From: Bretschneidera sinensis
Lineage: Eukaryota; Streptophyta; Magnoliopsida; Brassicales; Akaniaceae
Reading direction: 5' to 3'
NCBI GenBank assembly: GCA_023935145.1
Contig: CM043699.1
Location: 71,395,638-71,459,637 of the forward strand
Length of the DNA: 64,000 nucleotides
The translations under genes were made by a program, and so were the position numbers. Positions 36,273 through 47,884 of the stretch are shown one piece after another (position 1 is the stretch's first letter; every line of letters begins with the position of its first letter). The notes under the pieces are model-generated. The model saw only the letters and a list, made by a program, of their open reading frames with translations, did no database searches and was not told the origin of the DNA.

Positions 36273-37050
36273 CAAATTTTTAGGCTCATAAAGGTAAGTA
36301 AATGGTTTATCGAAAGAAACAAGGCTCAATTTTTCTTTTCAAGAAAAAGGCTCAAATAGATGACTGGGGATAAATATAGCAATGGTAGGTTTGAAAGGCT
36401 CAAACGGTTCAAAAATGGCCTATATCATATCCTAAGTAGTGTGCGTTCTAGGAATTCGCCTCAAGTGCTTATCAAGTAAGTTCTAGAGCTTGTTGAGACC
36501 ACAAAAATATTCACAAAATAATCACACATAAAACTTTTCTAAATGTTTAAGACTAATCATACTATCTTACTAGAGTCTCAAACCAAATGAAGATTGATGC
36601 TTAAATTAATTTCAAATTGAAGCAAGATTTAACTTCTTCTACATGCTATCTTCTGTCTCAATTAAGTTTATATCATTGACATGTAAATTGACTCTAAGGC
36701 TAACACCAAACATGCTAAAAACAAACAAAAATGACACCAAGCAGTTCAATGATATATAATAAGAAATGTATATCTTCCACCCCCAACTTAAGATAAGCAT
36801 TGTCCTCAATGAAAAAGCAAAAGTTAAGGAAACTCCCTTTTTAACCAACGGTGCGTGGAGTTGAAAGTTGTGCACGATCATTTGAACTGCTTCATTTATT
36901 TGTCCCTGAAAAATAAATACTAAAGTAAAACTGGAAAACAACAAAATAATAATAATAAACAAGAAAAAGAAATATGAAAAACAGTAAAAGTAAAAGGATA
37001 TGTTGTGGGTTGCCTCCCATGAGCACTAACTTTTACGTCTTCAGCCAAAC
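36273..37050. other. 3' non-coding region of element C
   Basis: No coding signal. A G-rich tract on the minus strand (AAGTTGGGGGTGG, plus about 36,778-36,791) resembles the polypurine tract next to the B 3' LTR, yet here it stands about 500 bp away from the LTR. Confidence 0.45.
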
Positions 37051-37054
37051 ACTT

Positions 37055-38802
37055 TTATTCTCTCCTCGAAAAACATGAGTTGGATGCACTAGCCACTGCT
37101 TTATTGCTAAATTTGGTGCTTGTATGTTTTTTAGAGGCCTCAAGGATGTCATCAGTAACACCCGCAGATTCTGGCTCGATGTATGCTCTTGTGAAGCCAT
37201 GGGTGAGGGTGGACTCTAATGGATTAAGGTGATGGACCTTTTCCATGAATGAGTCAATCATGTATACTTGGTGGTTCTCGTCTATATCCTCTGATTTGTT
37301 CGGTGTTGGGATGTGTAATGACTTACCACTAAGTGTCTCAATGGCATTCACCTCTTTTTTATTTTGTTGCGTTAGGTGCTGACCATAAGATGTGGACTAA
37401 GCTTGGGAAGGGAACTTACCTTGCTCCGTCACACTCAAATAGCTCGTCAGCTTGGACACTTGGCTTTTTATCTCTTTATGTTCTTCAATAACCTGCATAA
37501 TTAAAGATTCAAACCATTGATTAGTCTTATCATGTGCCTCAATAAAAGCATGCAAAGTGTTTTCTAAAGGACTTCTAGAAGATACAGGTGCATGATATGG
37601 TTCATGATAAGGTGCAGGGGGTTGTGCAAGCTGCTGGTTTTAAGACTTCCAGCTGAAATTGGGGTGATTTCGCCATCCCTGATTATAGGTATTAGAGAAA
37701 GGTGTAGAACGCTTCGTGTACATGCCTAAGGCATTACATTGCTCCTTATACATCCCTCTCATATCAGCAAATGTGGGTCACTCTTGGGCGAGATGATCTA
37801 CCCTGCCACACACAAAACATGGTTCAAACGATTTTGCATGATTAACCACGTGTGTTAGCTTTGAACTTTTAGTCTTTAATACCTCTAGTTCCCTAGTGAG
37901 CATCTCGACCTTCGCCTTAAGGTTATCCTCTTCCCTAAGATGGTAAATTCCACCACCATTTGGGTTCTCTATAGGTCGTGACCTATTTCTGCTTTCAGTA
38001 GCATTAGGTCCAGTCCAAGTGTGAGCTTTTTCAACAAGCTCATTGAGGTACTCTATGGCCTCATCAGGATCTTTCTCCAAAAATTCACCATTACACATCA
38101 TCTCTACTAATTGGAGCTCTCTATATGTAGGTCCCTCATAAAAATAGCTCGCCAAGCGCCAACTCTCATACCCATGGTGATGGCACATACTCAATAACTC
38201 CTTAAATCTCTTCCAAGACTGATATAAGGTCTCACTATCCTTTTGTACAAAGGTGGAGATTTTCCTTTTCAAAGCGTTGGTTTTATGTTGCGAAAGTATT
38301 TGTTAAAGAAAGCTTGAGTCATCTCAGTCCATGACCCAATAGATCGTGGTTTTAGTGAGTATAGCCAACTCTTAGCGCTATCCTTCAAAGCGAAAGGAAA
38401 GAACTTAAGCCTCACAATGTCATTGGTTTCATCTTGACTATGAAAAGTCGCGACTACTTCCTCAAACTCTCTAATGTGCACATATGAGTTTTCATTATCC
38501 AAGCCATGAAATGTAGGGATTAATTGAATCATCTCTGGTTTAAGATCTAATTGGCGAGTATTGGCTGGAAACATGTTGCATGATGGTGTGGCTGTGCGTG
38601 TAGGGTGGAGGTAATCATGAAGTGTCCTAGCAACATTCTCATTAAGGTTATCGGCCATGTTAACAAAATCCTCTAAATTCTCACTTGGGTTTCCACTATT
38701 GGTTGATTTAGGCGAGGTTTCACTATCAGACTCGGAAGGAGAGGGTAATTCTAGTTCGGGTCCTCTAATGAATTTACCTCGCAAATCTCTCGGTCTAAGC
38801 AT
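37055..38802 (-). pseudogene. gag of element C, frameshifted
   Basis: The ATG at 38,802 opens a 177-codon frame with capsid-like sequence (LKPEMIQLIPTFHGLDNENS, then LKFFPFALKDSAKSWL). The frame breaks at about 38,270-38,285. The continuation KRKISTFVQKDSETLYQSWK and HHHGYESWRLASYFYEG runs on in another frame to 37,778. It includes a zinc-knuckle start (CFVCGRVDHLAQ) and, after a stop, NQGWRNHPNFSWKS, a signature also seen in B's gag. A last open piece lies at 37,055-37,351. Gag forms the particle that packages element RNA. Several stops make this copy dead. Confidence 0.75.
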
Positions 38803-38970
38803 ACACCAAATGAATCAGAGGGGAAATAAATAAAACAAAATAAATCTGAAAATCAAAACTAAGGTAAAGGAACAATATTATCGTATTTACAAACTGCTGA
38901 AAAGAAAAATATTTACAATTCTTCTACCATCACACTCAAAGTTGACAAGCTTCCTTGTACTTAAGCGCGT

Positions 38971-38989
38971 TTCCTCGGCAACGGCGCCA
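38971..38989 (-). other. Primer-binding site of element C
   Basis: The minus strand reads TGGCGCCGTTGCCGAGGAA, the tRNA-Asp-type site used by Athila/Tat elements, five bases past the 5' LTR end. Confidence 0.8.
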
Positions 38990-38994
38990 AAATT

Positions 38995-40276
38995 TGATTA
39001 CGTCCAAAACATAACGCGGTATTGTAGTACAGCTTTGGGGTGTCGATTCTACAGAGAAATAAACTAATTACAAAAGAAGGTGTAAACCTCAACACAAATG
39101 ATAAAAGTTAAAGTGATAAAATCTGAATTTTTGATTGTGTGAAAATTGTGTAAATAATTGATGGATAATATAATAAAGAAACAACAAGGTTCCAGAAATC
39201 CTCCCTAGGTTCGTTGCCCTAATCTTAACTTGATTCAGTTGTTTTTATCTCGATTGCAAGTGTAACATCCCAAACAGGCAATCGACAAATATTCAATTAA
39301 AGTGCATGTATAAACCCTAATGTAATTGATATGAATTATTCTTTACTTTCAAGCACACATGACCTAACTTATAAATTATCAAAAGACGACGATATATCTA
39401 AATGACAATACCGTAACAATGGAGAAATCTATAAAAGAGATCTACCGGACTCAATCACACCCAAACAGATACACATAAGAAGAACATAACTAGACTTATA
39501 TGGAAAAGAAGCATGCAATCACCAGACTAATAAAAAATCTACTAATTAAATTAAAGAATAAAACATAACAATGTTTAATGAAAATAATACCAAACTACAA
39601 CTGAATCAAATAATGGAAAATAAGAACAACTACACCTAAAGATTCATCCCTTCGCCTTGCCTGGAGATTAGCTGGCCATGAAGCTCATGCTTCCTTGAGT
39701 TGCCTCCGGCCTCTCAACGATCATCTCCTCCTTGGTAGCGAAAGCTTCGGTGATTCGTCAGCTTGCCCTCCAAAAGTATACTTCCGATTCCTCTTAAAGG
39801 CCATCTGGATTGCTCCTAAAGGCCCTCTGGATTCACTCTCTAATGATTTCAGATGAGCTCCGATTGATTCCTAAAGCTGAAGTGGAGTGGGTCTTATATA
39901 GGCAAACTCCCGGAGTGATATATGTTTTGTAACAGATGTGGGATACTGCCCGAGTGCACTCGATCGCAGTTGCGTTGCAGAGTACTTCTTGGTCGATGTG
40001 GGATGTGCGCTCGATCGCCCTGCTTGTACACTCGATCGCAGTACAGGCAACAGTCCATCTTGTCCTTTCAGAAGCATGAGATCTTGGCCTTTTAAGCAAC
40101 GATCCATCATTTTTATCTTTTAAACTCAAAGTACCTGAAAATTGCACTGAAATAAGTCAGTGGTCCAATAATATTACTTTAGAGTTATTAACACATAAAA
40201 GCACAATAAAGACCGAGATCAATCGTAAAATGCTAACAATTAACCATCGTTGAGAAGTATTTTATGACTCTCATCA
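38995..40276 (-). mobile_element. 5' LTR of element C
   Basis: 1282 bp. It differs from the 3' LTR by point changes and by a shorter palindrome array. Confidence 0.8.
39893..40042 (-). promoter_or_regulatory. snRNA-type promoter module in C 5' LTR
   Basis: TATATAAG on the minus strand (39,893-39,900). 33 bp upstream lies ATCCCACATCT (39,934-39,944; the last base of the USE is changed). A second, perfect ATCCCACATCG lies at 39,994-40,004. Only four palindromes remain. Confidence 0.55.
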
Positions 40277-41269
40277 CCTATCGAAGATGCATAATGTCAC
40301 CCCTCATTATGCTAGCCACTGATGCATTGGTCATCCACCGATGCACAATTCCTTCCTTCCCTGTGCTAGGCACATGGATGAAGCCCACAAGCCTAACCAA
40401 GAGCTAACAACCCACAAGTTTGACTGCACGCAAACAGTTCACAAGCATGACTACATGCACGTAGCCTTCAAGCCCAACTGAAGATAGCTAATGCGCAGCT
40501 CACCCCGTTGATGCACAATACCTCCCATCATTGTGATGGACGCTCCAATGATAGCCCACAGAATAACCAAGAGTCTTCATGTAGGTAGCCCACAACATAA
40601 CCAGTGATACCCACAAATGACCCACAAAAGTACCTTTTTGCCTCAAAAGAACCACATACTGCTTGAAACCTCACACAATAGCGATCGTAAGGCCAAACTT
40701 CATACACTGGAGAAGAGCACAATGTACTGCAAGCGAGCCATCTACATAGTCAATGAAGCTCCTTGCTTCATGGAGGTCTGAGTCACCCTCATGGTGGCCT
40801 CAAACCCATACCCCACGTTTCCTTGGGAGAATCACTTAGTTCCTAGACATTTCTCAAATTATGGCCCATGTACATACACCAGGGATGGTGGAGAGCCTAA
40901 CACCATGTATCCTCTAAAGAGTTTTAAGTCATTATGAGCATTTCCAACAAGAAATATACCTCATGCTTGAGCCATCATAATGCTTTAATAAATATAATTT
41001 ACACAATCTGTTAAATCCAAACATACCATATCGCTACACGCATCTTCAAAATACTTCCAAAAAATTTCCATTAATTTTTGGAGCATAAATTATATATTAC
41101 AAAAAAAATGCCACTATGCCACTCTAGCACACCACTGACCCACATATACTACACAACTACCCCACAACCAAGCCATACTTGCTTCACAAAACTCACAACA
41201 ATCACCACAATACCCACACAAGGGCCAACTCATGGGTAACAACCAAGCTTAATAGTGCATACTGTGACA

Positions 41270-42162
41270 TTCTCCCTCACTTTGTCTTGTCGATGTCCTC
41301 ATCGATGCAAAACATAAGAACTAGAGCTAAGCTTCCGCAAAAAGCTTTGTGATATCTTCCCATAATTCATGGAACACCACATGTGCTGACCTAAGGACTC
41401 AAGAGTCCTTCGCTTATCTCTATGGACTTGATCGAAGATGCACAGTCACACTTTTTCTTCCACCTCACTCAAGCTCGAATCTGTTCCTTGTCCTTAGGAG
41501 CAAAAAAGCTTAACTCAAAGCTCCACAACAGACTTCATGCAAGCCAATTGAAACATTACAATGATTACCAAATGATGACCTTAAATCATGCCTCAAAACT
41601 GAAACTTAAATCCGAACTGGCTGTTCGACCTTCTTCACCACACCACAAGGTAACCCTTTAACTTGCCTCAAGTGAAAAGCCTTGCCCCTTGACAATCTCG
41701 CCCTTTTGGTTAGATCCTACGAGATAGGCACTTATGCCAACCACACTCTTGTGACACCACTTCTCTTAGGTGCGCCCCTCTGGGCGAGGCCCTTATGCCC
41801 ACTAAACTCATGATTCTTTCCCCTGAAACTTTATATGTCTTATGCATGCACTCACTAAGACAAGTTACCGAGCTCTGGCCATGGGGCTTACCCTAACTTA
41901 GGCTCCATTGAGCCATTGCCGAAGTCTAACTCTTGATGAACCTACTACTCAAGGTTCCAAATGATACAACTCTAGAACTCAAACTCTGCTGCACACGTGC
42001 TTACTCTTAGGCAATACAAAGGCATAAATAGGGATGCACCCCTCCAGTGTGGCTCATAAGCCAACCGCCAGCTAGTGTTACCCTTACTCTTGTCCGAACA
42101 AACTCAAGATGCCTCAACTCTCAAGATCACTCTCTCAAGAACCATGCTCATGTTTGAGGGGC
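41270..42162 (-). other. Internal region of element H, 3' part
   Basis: It starts with the purine tract GTGAGGGAGAA (minus strand). The rest has no clear frame on the minus strand. A chance 79-codon plus-strand frame at 41,422 has no motif. Confidence 0.4.
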
Positions 42163-42231
42163 ACTCTTGTAATACCTGTCTTATAAAAGTAAGGGTAAAA
42201 AAGTAATTTGATAGATATTACATAGAATTAA

Positions 42232-42234
<3 letters not shown>

Positions 42235-42277
<43 letters not shown>
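42235..42277. repeat. (TA)n microsatellite
   Basis: A TA run of about 42 bp. The 3' LTR has only a few units at the same site. Confidence 0.9.
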
Positions 42278-42281
<4 letters not shown>

Positions 42282-43261
42282 GAATTATTATTGAATAAAA
42301 TAATTCTTTTGAAAAAAAAACATGTAGTTGTTACAAAGAAAGAAAAAGAAAATGTATAGTTGTTACAAAGAAAGAAAAAGAAGAAAAAAAGGTGTACAAA
42401 CACCAGGAGTCCAGGTGTAAGTTGCCAACATGCAAAGAAATGCATGCTAGACAGCATAATATGAAAAATGGTGCAGGCAGGGGAAAAGGTTAATATAAAA
42501 TGTAATTTTTGGTTTTTGTTTTATTTTTCTTACTAAATCCTGTTTGGTTTCCTTCTTTCTTCAATTCAAATTATTCACTTTCTTTAAACACTTGGGGACT
42601 CAAAGAAATGTTAAAATATTGAAATTTTGAAGAAGTTTACGGAAGAATTTTTAAGAGATTCGAGGAAAACTTTAAGAAAAACAAATGGTAATAATGTGTA
42701 TTTATTTTTGAAATTATATATACATGAAATTATCCGGAATTTGATGTGGAAATTTAAAGGGTATGAATTATGGAAGAATTAAAGAACAAATTAGAAATAT
42801 TAATATAAATATTATGTCAGGTGTTGACGATCAACAATCAGATAAAATTATTGAAAATAGCAAAAAGGGCAAGCAGGTGATCCACGGGTAGGTTTAAGTG
42901 CTATGTGGTGAGTTAGATTTACTTTTAGTAATCGAGATAAATATGAAATATAAAGTGATGATATTTGAATTAATTATTTAACTACAATGATTGGATGATA
43001 TGCGAATAATTGATATGTTCAAAATTTATTATATGAGAACTAATATTAATGAAATAATGAGTTAATGAAATATATAATGAAAGGATAAATGAAATTCTCG
43101 ACAAGCTATGATTGATAATTTGATATGATATGTGAGGAGATAATTTAATGAATATAATAAAATAATAATTTTGAGAAAAAAAACTGGATAGCTAAATTGA
43201 TTGCTTGAATGTATGGTTGTTTTATTTATTGCTCAAATGCATATTTTATATTATTGTTCAT

Positions 43262-43620
43262 ATCCATGAAATAAAAGAACCGTGAAGGTATCCGGTCTAA
43301 ATAAAAATAAAAGAACCGTGGCAGTTGGTATAGCTGAAAATAAAAGAACTGGGAAGGCAGCTGGTCTAAATGAAAATAAAAGAACCGTGGCAGCCGGTAT
43401 AGCTGAAAATAAAAGATTCGGGAAAGCAGTCAGTCTAAATGAAAATAAAAGAACTGTGGCGGCCAGTATAGCTGAAAAAAAAAGAACTGGGAAAGCTGTC
43501 GGTCTAAATGAAAATAAAAGAACCGTGGTGGCTGGTATAGCTGAAAATAAAAGAACCGAGAAGGCAACCAATCTAAATGAAAATAAAAGAACCGGGAAAG
43601 CAGCCGATCTAAGCTAAAAC
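43262..43620. repeat. 60-bp tandem repeat in A 5' LTR
   Basis: About six degenerate copies. Each unit has two halves built on AAAATAAAAGAACCG(T/G)G and either GTATAGCTG or GGTCTAAATG. The unit length is a multiple of three, so both strands stay open by chance (for example GLNENKRTVAAGIAENKRTG repeated on the plus strand). I do not treat these frames as genes. Confidence 0.85.
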
Positions 43621-44479
43621 ATGTTGATAAGTGGGAAGACGTTCCCAAATGATAATATGAAATGATATGATAATTTAAATTCATGCATTGCATTTATTTT
43701 AAATACTGATTATTATTGCTTTAGATGCTAAAGTCTCATTCTTGATTGTGAATTTATTGATAGATAAATGAGTCTCACAGAGAGACAGATATAATGAGAA
43801 ATAAATATGAAAGTATTATATGATAAAAATTATCTGAGTGATTGATTATATGATGTGAACCTCATAACGAGGTAAATAATGAGGTTGAATTGATAGTCTC
43901 AAGATGATTAAATATATGAGAAGAAAGATTGATATATTTGATGATTAATTTAAAAAGAGATTGATAAATGATGAGGATTATGATATGAGTAGTGATAATA
44001 GAATGCTATTATCAAATTATATGAGATATAGATGAATGAATATTGGAAGAGTATTTGAACAATTGAATTATAAGATGTGACTGGAATTATACAATTTGAA
44101 TACTTCTAGTAAATTTGATTCATTGAGCTTGTTAAGCTTACTCCTCATTGTTAAATAACTTTAGGTAGTAGGTAGTATAGATAGATTTTTGAGCTGTGAT
44201 TCAAACTGAGTGATTATCTGTAAGCCTCGTGGTCCACATCTGGACTAATGGAAAGAAAAAAAAATATTTGTAAATATTCATGCATCATATGTTGTATATA
44301 TTATTTCAGTTGAAATTTTAATAATGTAACTCCCCTGTTGAGGGTTAAGGATTAATGTATAGATATATATAATTTCACTTGATTTTTTTATATTGTTGCA
44401 TATATGTGTCGTGCTAGGATTTCAAAACTTGACGACACCGTCTCAGGGGTGGCCAACACGGGATGGGTCGTTACAATTT

Positions 44480-44491
44480 TGGTATCAGAGC
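44480..44491 (+). other. Primer-binding site of element A
   Basis: TGGTATCAGAGC, an exact initiator-Met tRNA site, four bases past the LTR end. Confidence 0.95.
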
Positions 44492-44577
44492 ATTAGGTTT
44501 TATGATACTGTAGACTGCATAAAAATTTAAAGAAATGGAAGATTAAAATAAATTGTATTTTAATGCATAGTTTAAGG

Positions 44578-45840
44578 ATGTCGCGTGGACATGGGAGACC
44601 TAGAGTTAGAGTTGCTGACCAAAGAGGGCGTGGTAGGCCCCAATTGTTTTGACTAGCTGAGGTTGAGATGGGGGCTGAGTTAGAGTGAGTTTACTAGAAG
44701 GGAAAGTATTGATAGTATAATTGATACTAATAGGGGTGTAAGAGAATCTAGAGTTGAAAGAGATGAGCTAAGAAAAGCTCTTGCTCATGCTCTTGAGAAA
44801 ATGAATGTAATAGATGATAGGGTTGATAGTCGATAACATAGACTTGATAAATAGGCTAGAGTAGTGGTTAAGGTTGTTGTAAATCCAGTAATGGTAGACA
44901 TTAAAAAAGAGAAATGTGAGTTTATGCATGAGATGCAGACATATTGTTTTGTTAGATATATTAAGTTGAATGCTTTATTGTTTAAAGGATTTATGAATCT
45001 TTTTGAGCCTGAGCTATGGGTGAAACATCTAGAGAGATTATTTGGTATTTTACCAGTGATTGATAGGTAGAGGGTCGCCTTTGCTTCGTTTAAGTTAGAA
45101 GAAGAAACTTTAGAATGGTGGGAGGACACTCTTCCCAGGGTAAGTGCATATATTAATAGACCCTTAACCTGTAATAGGTTTAAGGAGGTTTTACTTGATA
45201 AATACTTTCCTTATACCTTTAGAGCATAACAAGAGATAGATTTTATTTATTTAAAGCAAATTTATTGACTATAACTCAGTATGATAGGATATTTGTGGCC
45301 TTGTCGAGGTTTGTACCAAAAATGGTAGACCTAGAGGAGAAGAAGTGTAAGAGGTTCATAGATGGACTAAATTTTGAGACTAAATCGAAACTATCTTACA
45401 TGAGGAATATGAATTATGTTAGGTTGGTGGATATAGCACTACAGATTGAGAAGAATGTGATGGAGTTTAGAGGTAGGAGAGATTGGCTGAAGAGGTCTAG
45501 ATTTGAGGGACCCATAGGTGGTAGTAGTATAAGTGTGCAAGGTGGGAGACCATCCCAGATGAGGCGTTCCTTGTCACAGGGAACTGTAATACAGAGTCAG
45601 AGGTAAGCAAGATCTGTTGCTTTTGTAGGTCAGAGTAATATTGGTGCGACCCCTAGATTTGAGAGACAGTCTGTGGGAACTGGAAGTTATGGTAGAGACG
45701 GGAGTGTACTACCTAGGGGATGTGGTAATGTGATAGAAGACTAGAACATGTTATAAATGTAATCAGATAAGATATTTATCCCAGAATTGTCCTAATTTGA
45801 GGTGCTTTGTATATAGAAAAGGTAGACATATCAATGTTGG
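44578..45840 (+). pseudogene. gag of element A
   Basis: The ATG at 44,578 starts MSRGHGRPRVRVADQRGRGR and then meets a stop. Capsid-like pieces follow in shifting frames: FMNLFEPELWVKHLERLFG near 44,990-45,050, then LEEETLEWWEDTLP and TCNRFKEVLLDKYFP near 45,090-45,210. An open run at 45,265-45,606 ends in a Gly/Arg/Ser-rich stretch. A zinc knuckle (CYKCNQIRYLSQNCPNLRC) lies near 45,750-45,805. In live elements gag builds the particle around element RNA. At least five stops or frameshifts are visible. Confidence 0.75.
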
Positions 45841-47884
45841 TTGATCTTAGGGCAACTCATTTTTTTTGCATCCAGTGTGTTTAAAAAGTCTATTAATGTT
45901 TATATTAGTCCTTTGATGCATAATCTTATTATTGAAATTCCTACTGAAGATAAAATTATAATTAAAACTATTTATTAGGGTTGTGTAATCCGTATAGATG
46001 ATAGAGAGTTTAAAGTTGATTTGTTTTCTTTGAATATGGTTGATTTTGATATGATTTTAAGAATGAATTGGTTGTCGGAGTATTATGCTTGGATTGGTTG
46101 CTTCAGAAAGAATGTAGTGTTTAGAATACCTGGGCAGGAGGAGTTTAGCTTTTAAGAGAACGTAAGATACTCACAAGTTGTCTTATTTCTGCCTTGACTA
46201 CTAGCAAATTGCCGAGGAATGGTTGTGAGGGGTATTTGGCATATATGGTGGATCCTAGTAAGGAGGATAGAAAGCTGAAAGAAATCTCAATGGTGAGAGA
46301 TTATTCAAAAATATTTCTTGATAAAATGTATGGTTTGTCTCCCACTAGGGAGATTGAATTTTCTATTGATGTGATTCTGGTTTCTGAACCTATTTCAATA
46401 ATACCCTACAGAATGAGACCTATTAAATTGAGAGAACTGAAGGTTCAACTTTAGAAATTGTTAGACAAATAATTTATTTGACCAAGTGTGTCACCAAGGA
46501 GAACCTTTGTATTGTTTGTTAAGAAGAAAGGTAGAACAATGAGATTGTGTATAAACTATAGATAGCTGAATAAGATCACTATTAAAAACAAATATCCTTT
46601 GTCCAGGATAGATAATTTCTTTGAACTGTTGTAGAGAGCAAGGGTGATTTCGAAGATAAACATGAGATAAGGTTATCACCAGATAAGGATAAAGAAGGGA
46701 GACGTGCCTAAGACTGCTTTTAGGACATGTTATGGTCATAAGTTTTTTGTGATGCCATTTGGGTTGACTAATGCTCCAACAACATTCATGGACTTGATGA
46801 ATAAATTTTTTAAACAATTTCTTGATAATTTTGTGGTTGTGTTGATGACATCTTGGTGTATTCTAAGACTAAGGAAGAGCATGTAAAACATTTAGAAATT
46901 GTGTTGGAGATTTTGAGGAGAGAGAGATTGTATACTACAATTTCCCTAAATGTGAATTTTGGCTGAATGCAATAAATTTCTTGGGGTATGTAGTATTTGG
47001 AGTTGGAATAGCAATTGATCCACATAAGGTAGAAGTAGTGCTGAGTTGGGAGAGACAAACTAATGTGACTGAGATCAGAAGCTTCTTAGGGTTGGTTGGT
47101 TATTATAGATGATTTATTCATAATTTTTCTATTATTGCATTACTGTTGACTAGATTGACTAGTAAAGAGGTAAGATTTGTATGGTCTGGGGAGTGTGAGA
47201 AAAGTTTCCAATTATTAAAGGAGAAATTAACTATAGCTCCTATATTGGTACTTCCTTCGGGTGATGAAGGATTTGTGGTGAATAATGATGCATCCCATCA
47301 AGAATTGGGATGTGTGTTGATGCAACATAGGAAGAAAATAGCATATGCTTTTAGGCAATTGAGGAATCATGAGAGAAATTATCCTACCCGTGACTTAGAG
47401 TTAATTGCTATAGTATTTGGTTTGAAGATTTGAAGACATCATTTGTATGGAACCACTTGTGAGATATTTACTGATCACAAGAGTTTATATACTTACCTAC
47501 CTAGAGAGAGTTGAATTTGAGACAAATGAGGTGGATGGAGTTGATTAATGACTATGATTGTATAATTCACTATCATCTACAAAATGTGAAGGTGGTAGCT
47601 GATGTATTGAGTAGAAAATATACAGGAAGATTAACTGCTATTGAGAGTCATGATGTGAAATTGATGATAGATTTAAGAGAGATAAAAATGAAGTTGAATA
47701 TCAGTGATAGAGGATCATTATTAGCAAATATGGTTATATAGTCATCTATAGTAAAATGCTTGTTAGAGATGCAATGTAGAGATGAAGAGATAGAAAAGAT
47801 TAAGTAGGAAGTGCTTAGTAGAAAGCAATACGAGTTTATAAAGTAGAAATAATGGTATCTTGGTATTGGAATATGTGATTTGTG
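45840..47884 (+). pseudogene. Protease, reverse transcriptase and RNase H of element A
   Basis: Fragments in order: protease-like DLRATHFFASSVF near 45,845 (the usual D-S/T-G active site is changed) and MILRMNWLSEYYAWI near 46,050; reverse transcriptase pieces PSREIEF-type, [25 protein letters not shown] and [16 protein letters not shown] (46,320-46,800); then [17 protein letters not shown] in another frame. RNase H follows at 47,146-47,741 with [33 protein letters not shown] and DCIIHYHLQNVKVVADVLSR. Stops and frame changes break it many times. It runs up to the insertion point of B, where the integrase begins. Confidence 0.8.

Larger units (their letters stand above)
34949..40276 (-). mobile_element. 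Athila-like element C, gag only
   Basis: Two LTRs (34,949-36,272 and 38,995-40,276; ends TGATGAG.../...GTAATCA on the minus strand) flank just 2.7 kb. The minus-strand order is primer-binding site, gag remnant, then non-coding 3' DNA. Protease, reverse transcriptase and integrase are absent, so the element would depend on relatives such as B for mobility. The tRNA-Asp primer site and gag words shared with B support the Athila group. Flanks lack a 5-bp duplication but share a 50-bp direct repeat (see findings). Confidence 0.75.
34322..41269 (-). mobile_element. LTR of old element H, split by element C
   Basis: The ends are TGTCACAATCC at 34,322 and ...ACTGTGACA at 41,269, giving perfect inverted termini TGTCACA/TGTGACA. 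Without element C the LTR would be about 1.6 kb. On the minus strand a purine tract (GTGAGGGAGAA) lies directly outside the right end, as expected before a 3' LTR, so element H would run right beyond the window. The interior has degenerate repeats each starting GATGCA(C/T)AAT. Family unknown, probably Ty3/gypsy. Confidence 0.5.
42168..44475 (+). mobile_element. 5' LTR of element A
   Basis: 2308 bp, TGTAATACC... to ...GGGTCGTTACA. It carries an (AT)n run and about 858 bp (42,901-43,758) absent from the 3' LTR, including a 60-bp tandem repeat. Confidence 0.9.

Noticed and set aside
36639..36962. 107-codon hydrophobic frame as an Athila env-like gene
   Set aside because: The frame is short, partly low-complexity, without a signal peptide plus downstream domain, and lies in non-coding 3' DNA of a gag-only element.
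41422..41661. 79-codon frame as a host gene
   Set aside because: No motif or splice context. It lies antisense to the internal region of element H.
42168..42170. Treating the 5' and 3' LTRs of A as two separate solo LTRs
   Set aside because: The shared ACTCT duplication, primer site after the left LTR and purine tract before the right one show a single insertion.
43282..43617. 111-codon repetitive open frame as a gene
   Set aside because: It arises from a 60-bp tandem repeat in an LTR and is open on both strands. It has no homology or start context.
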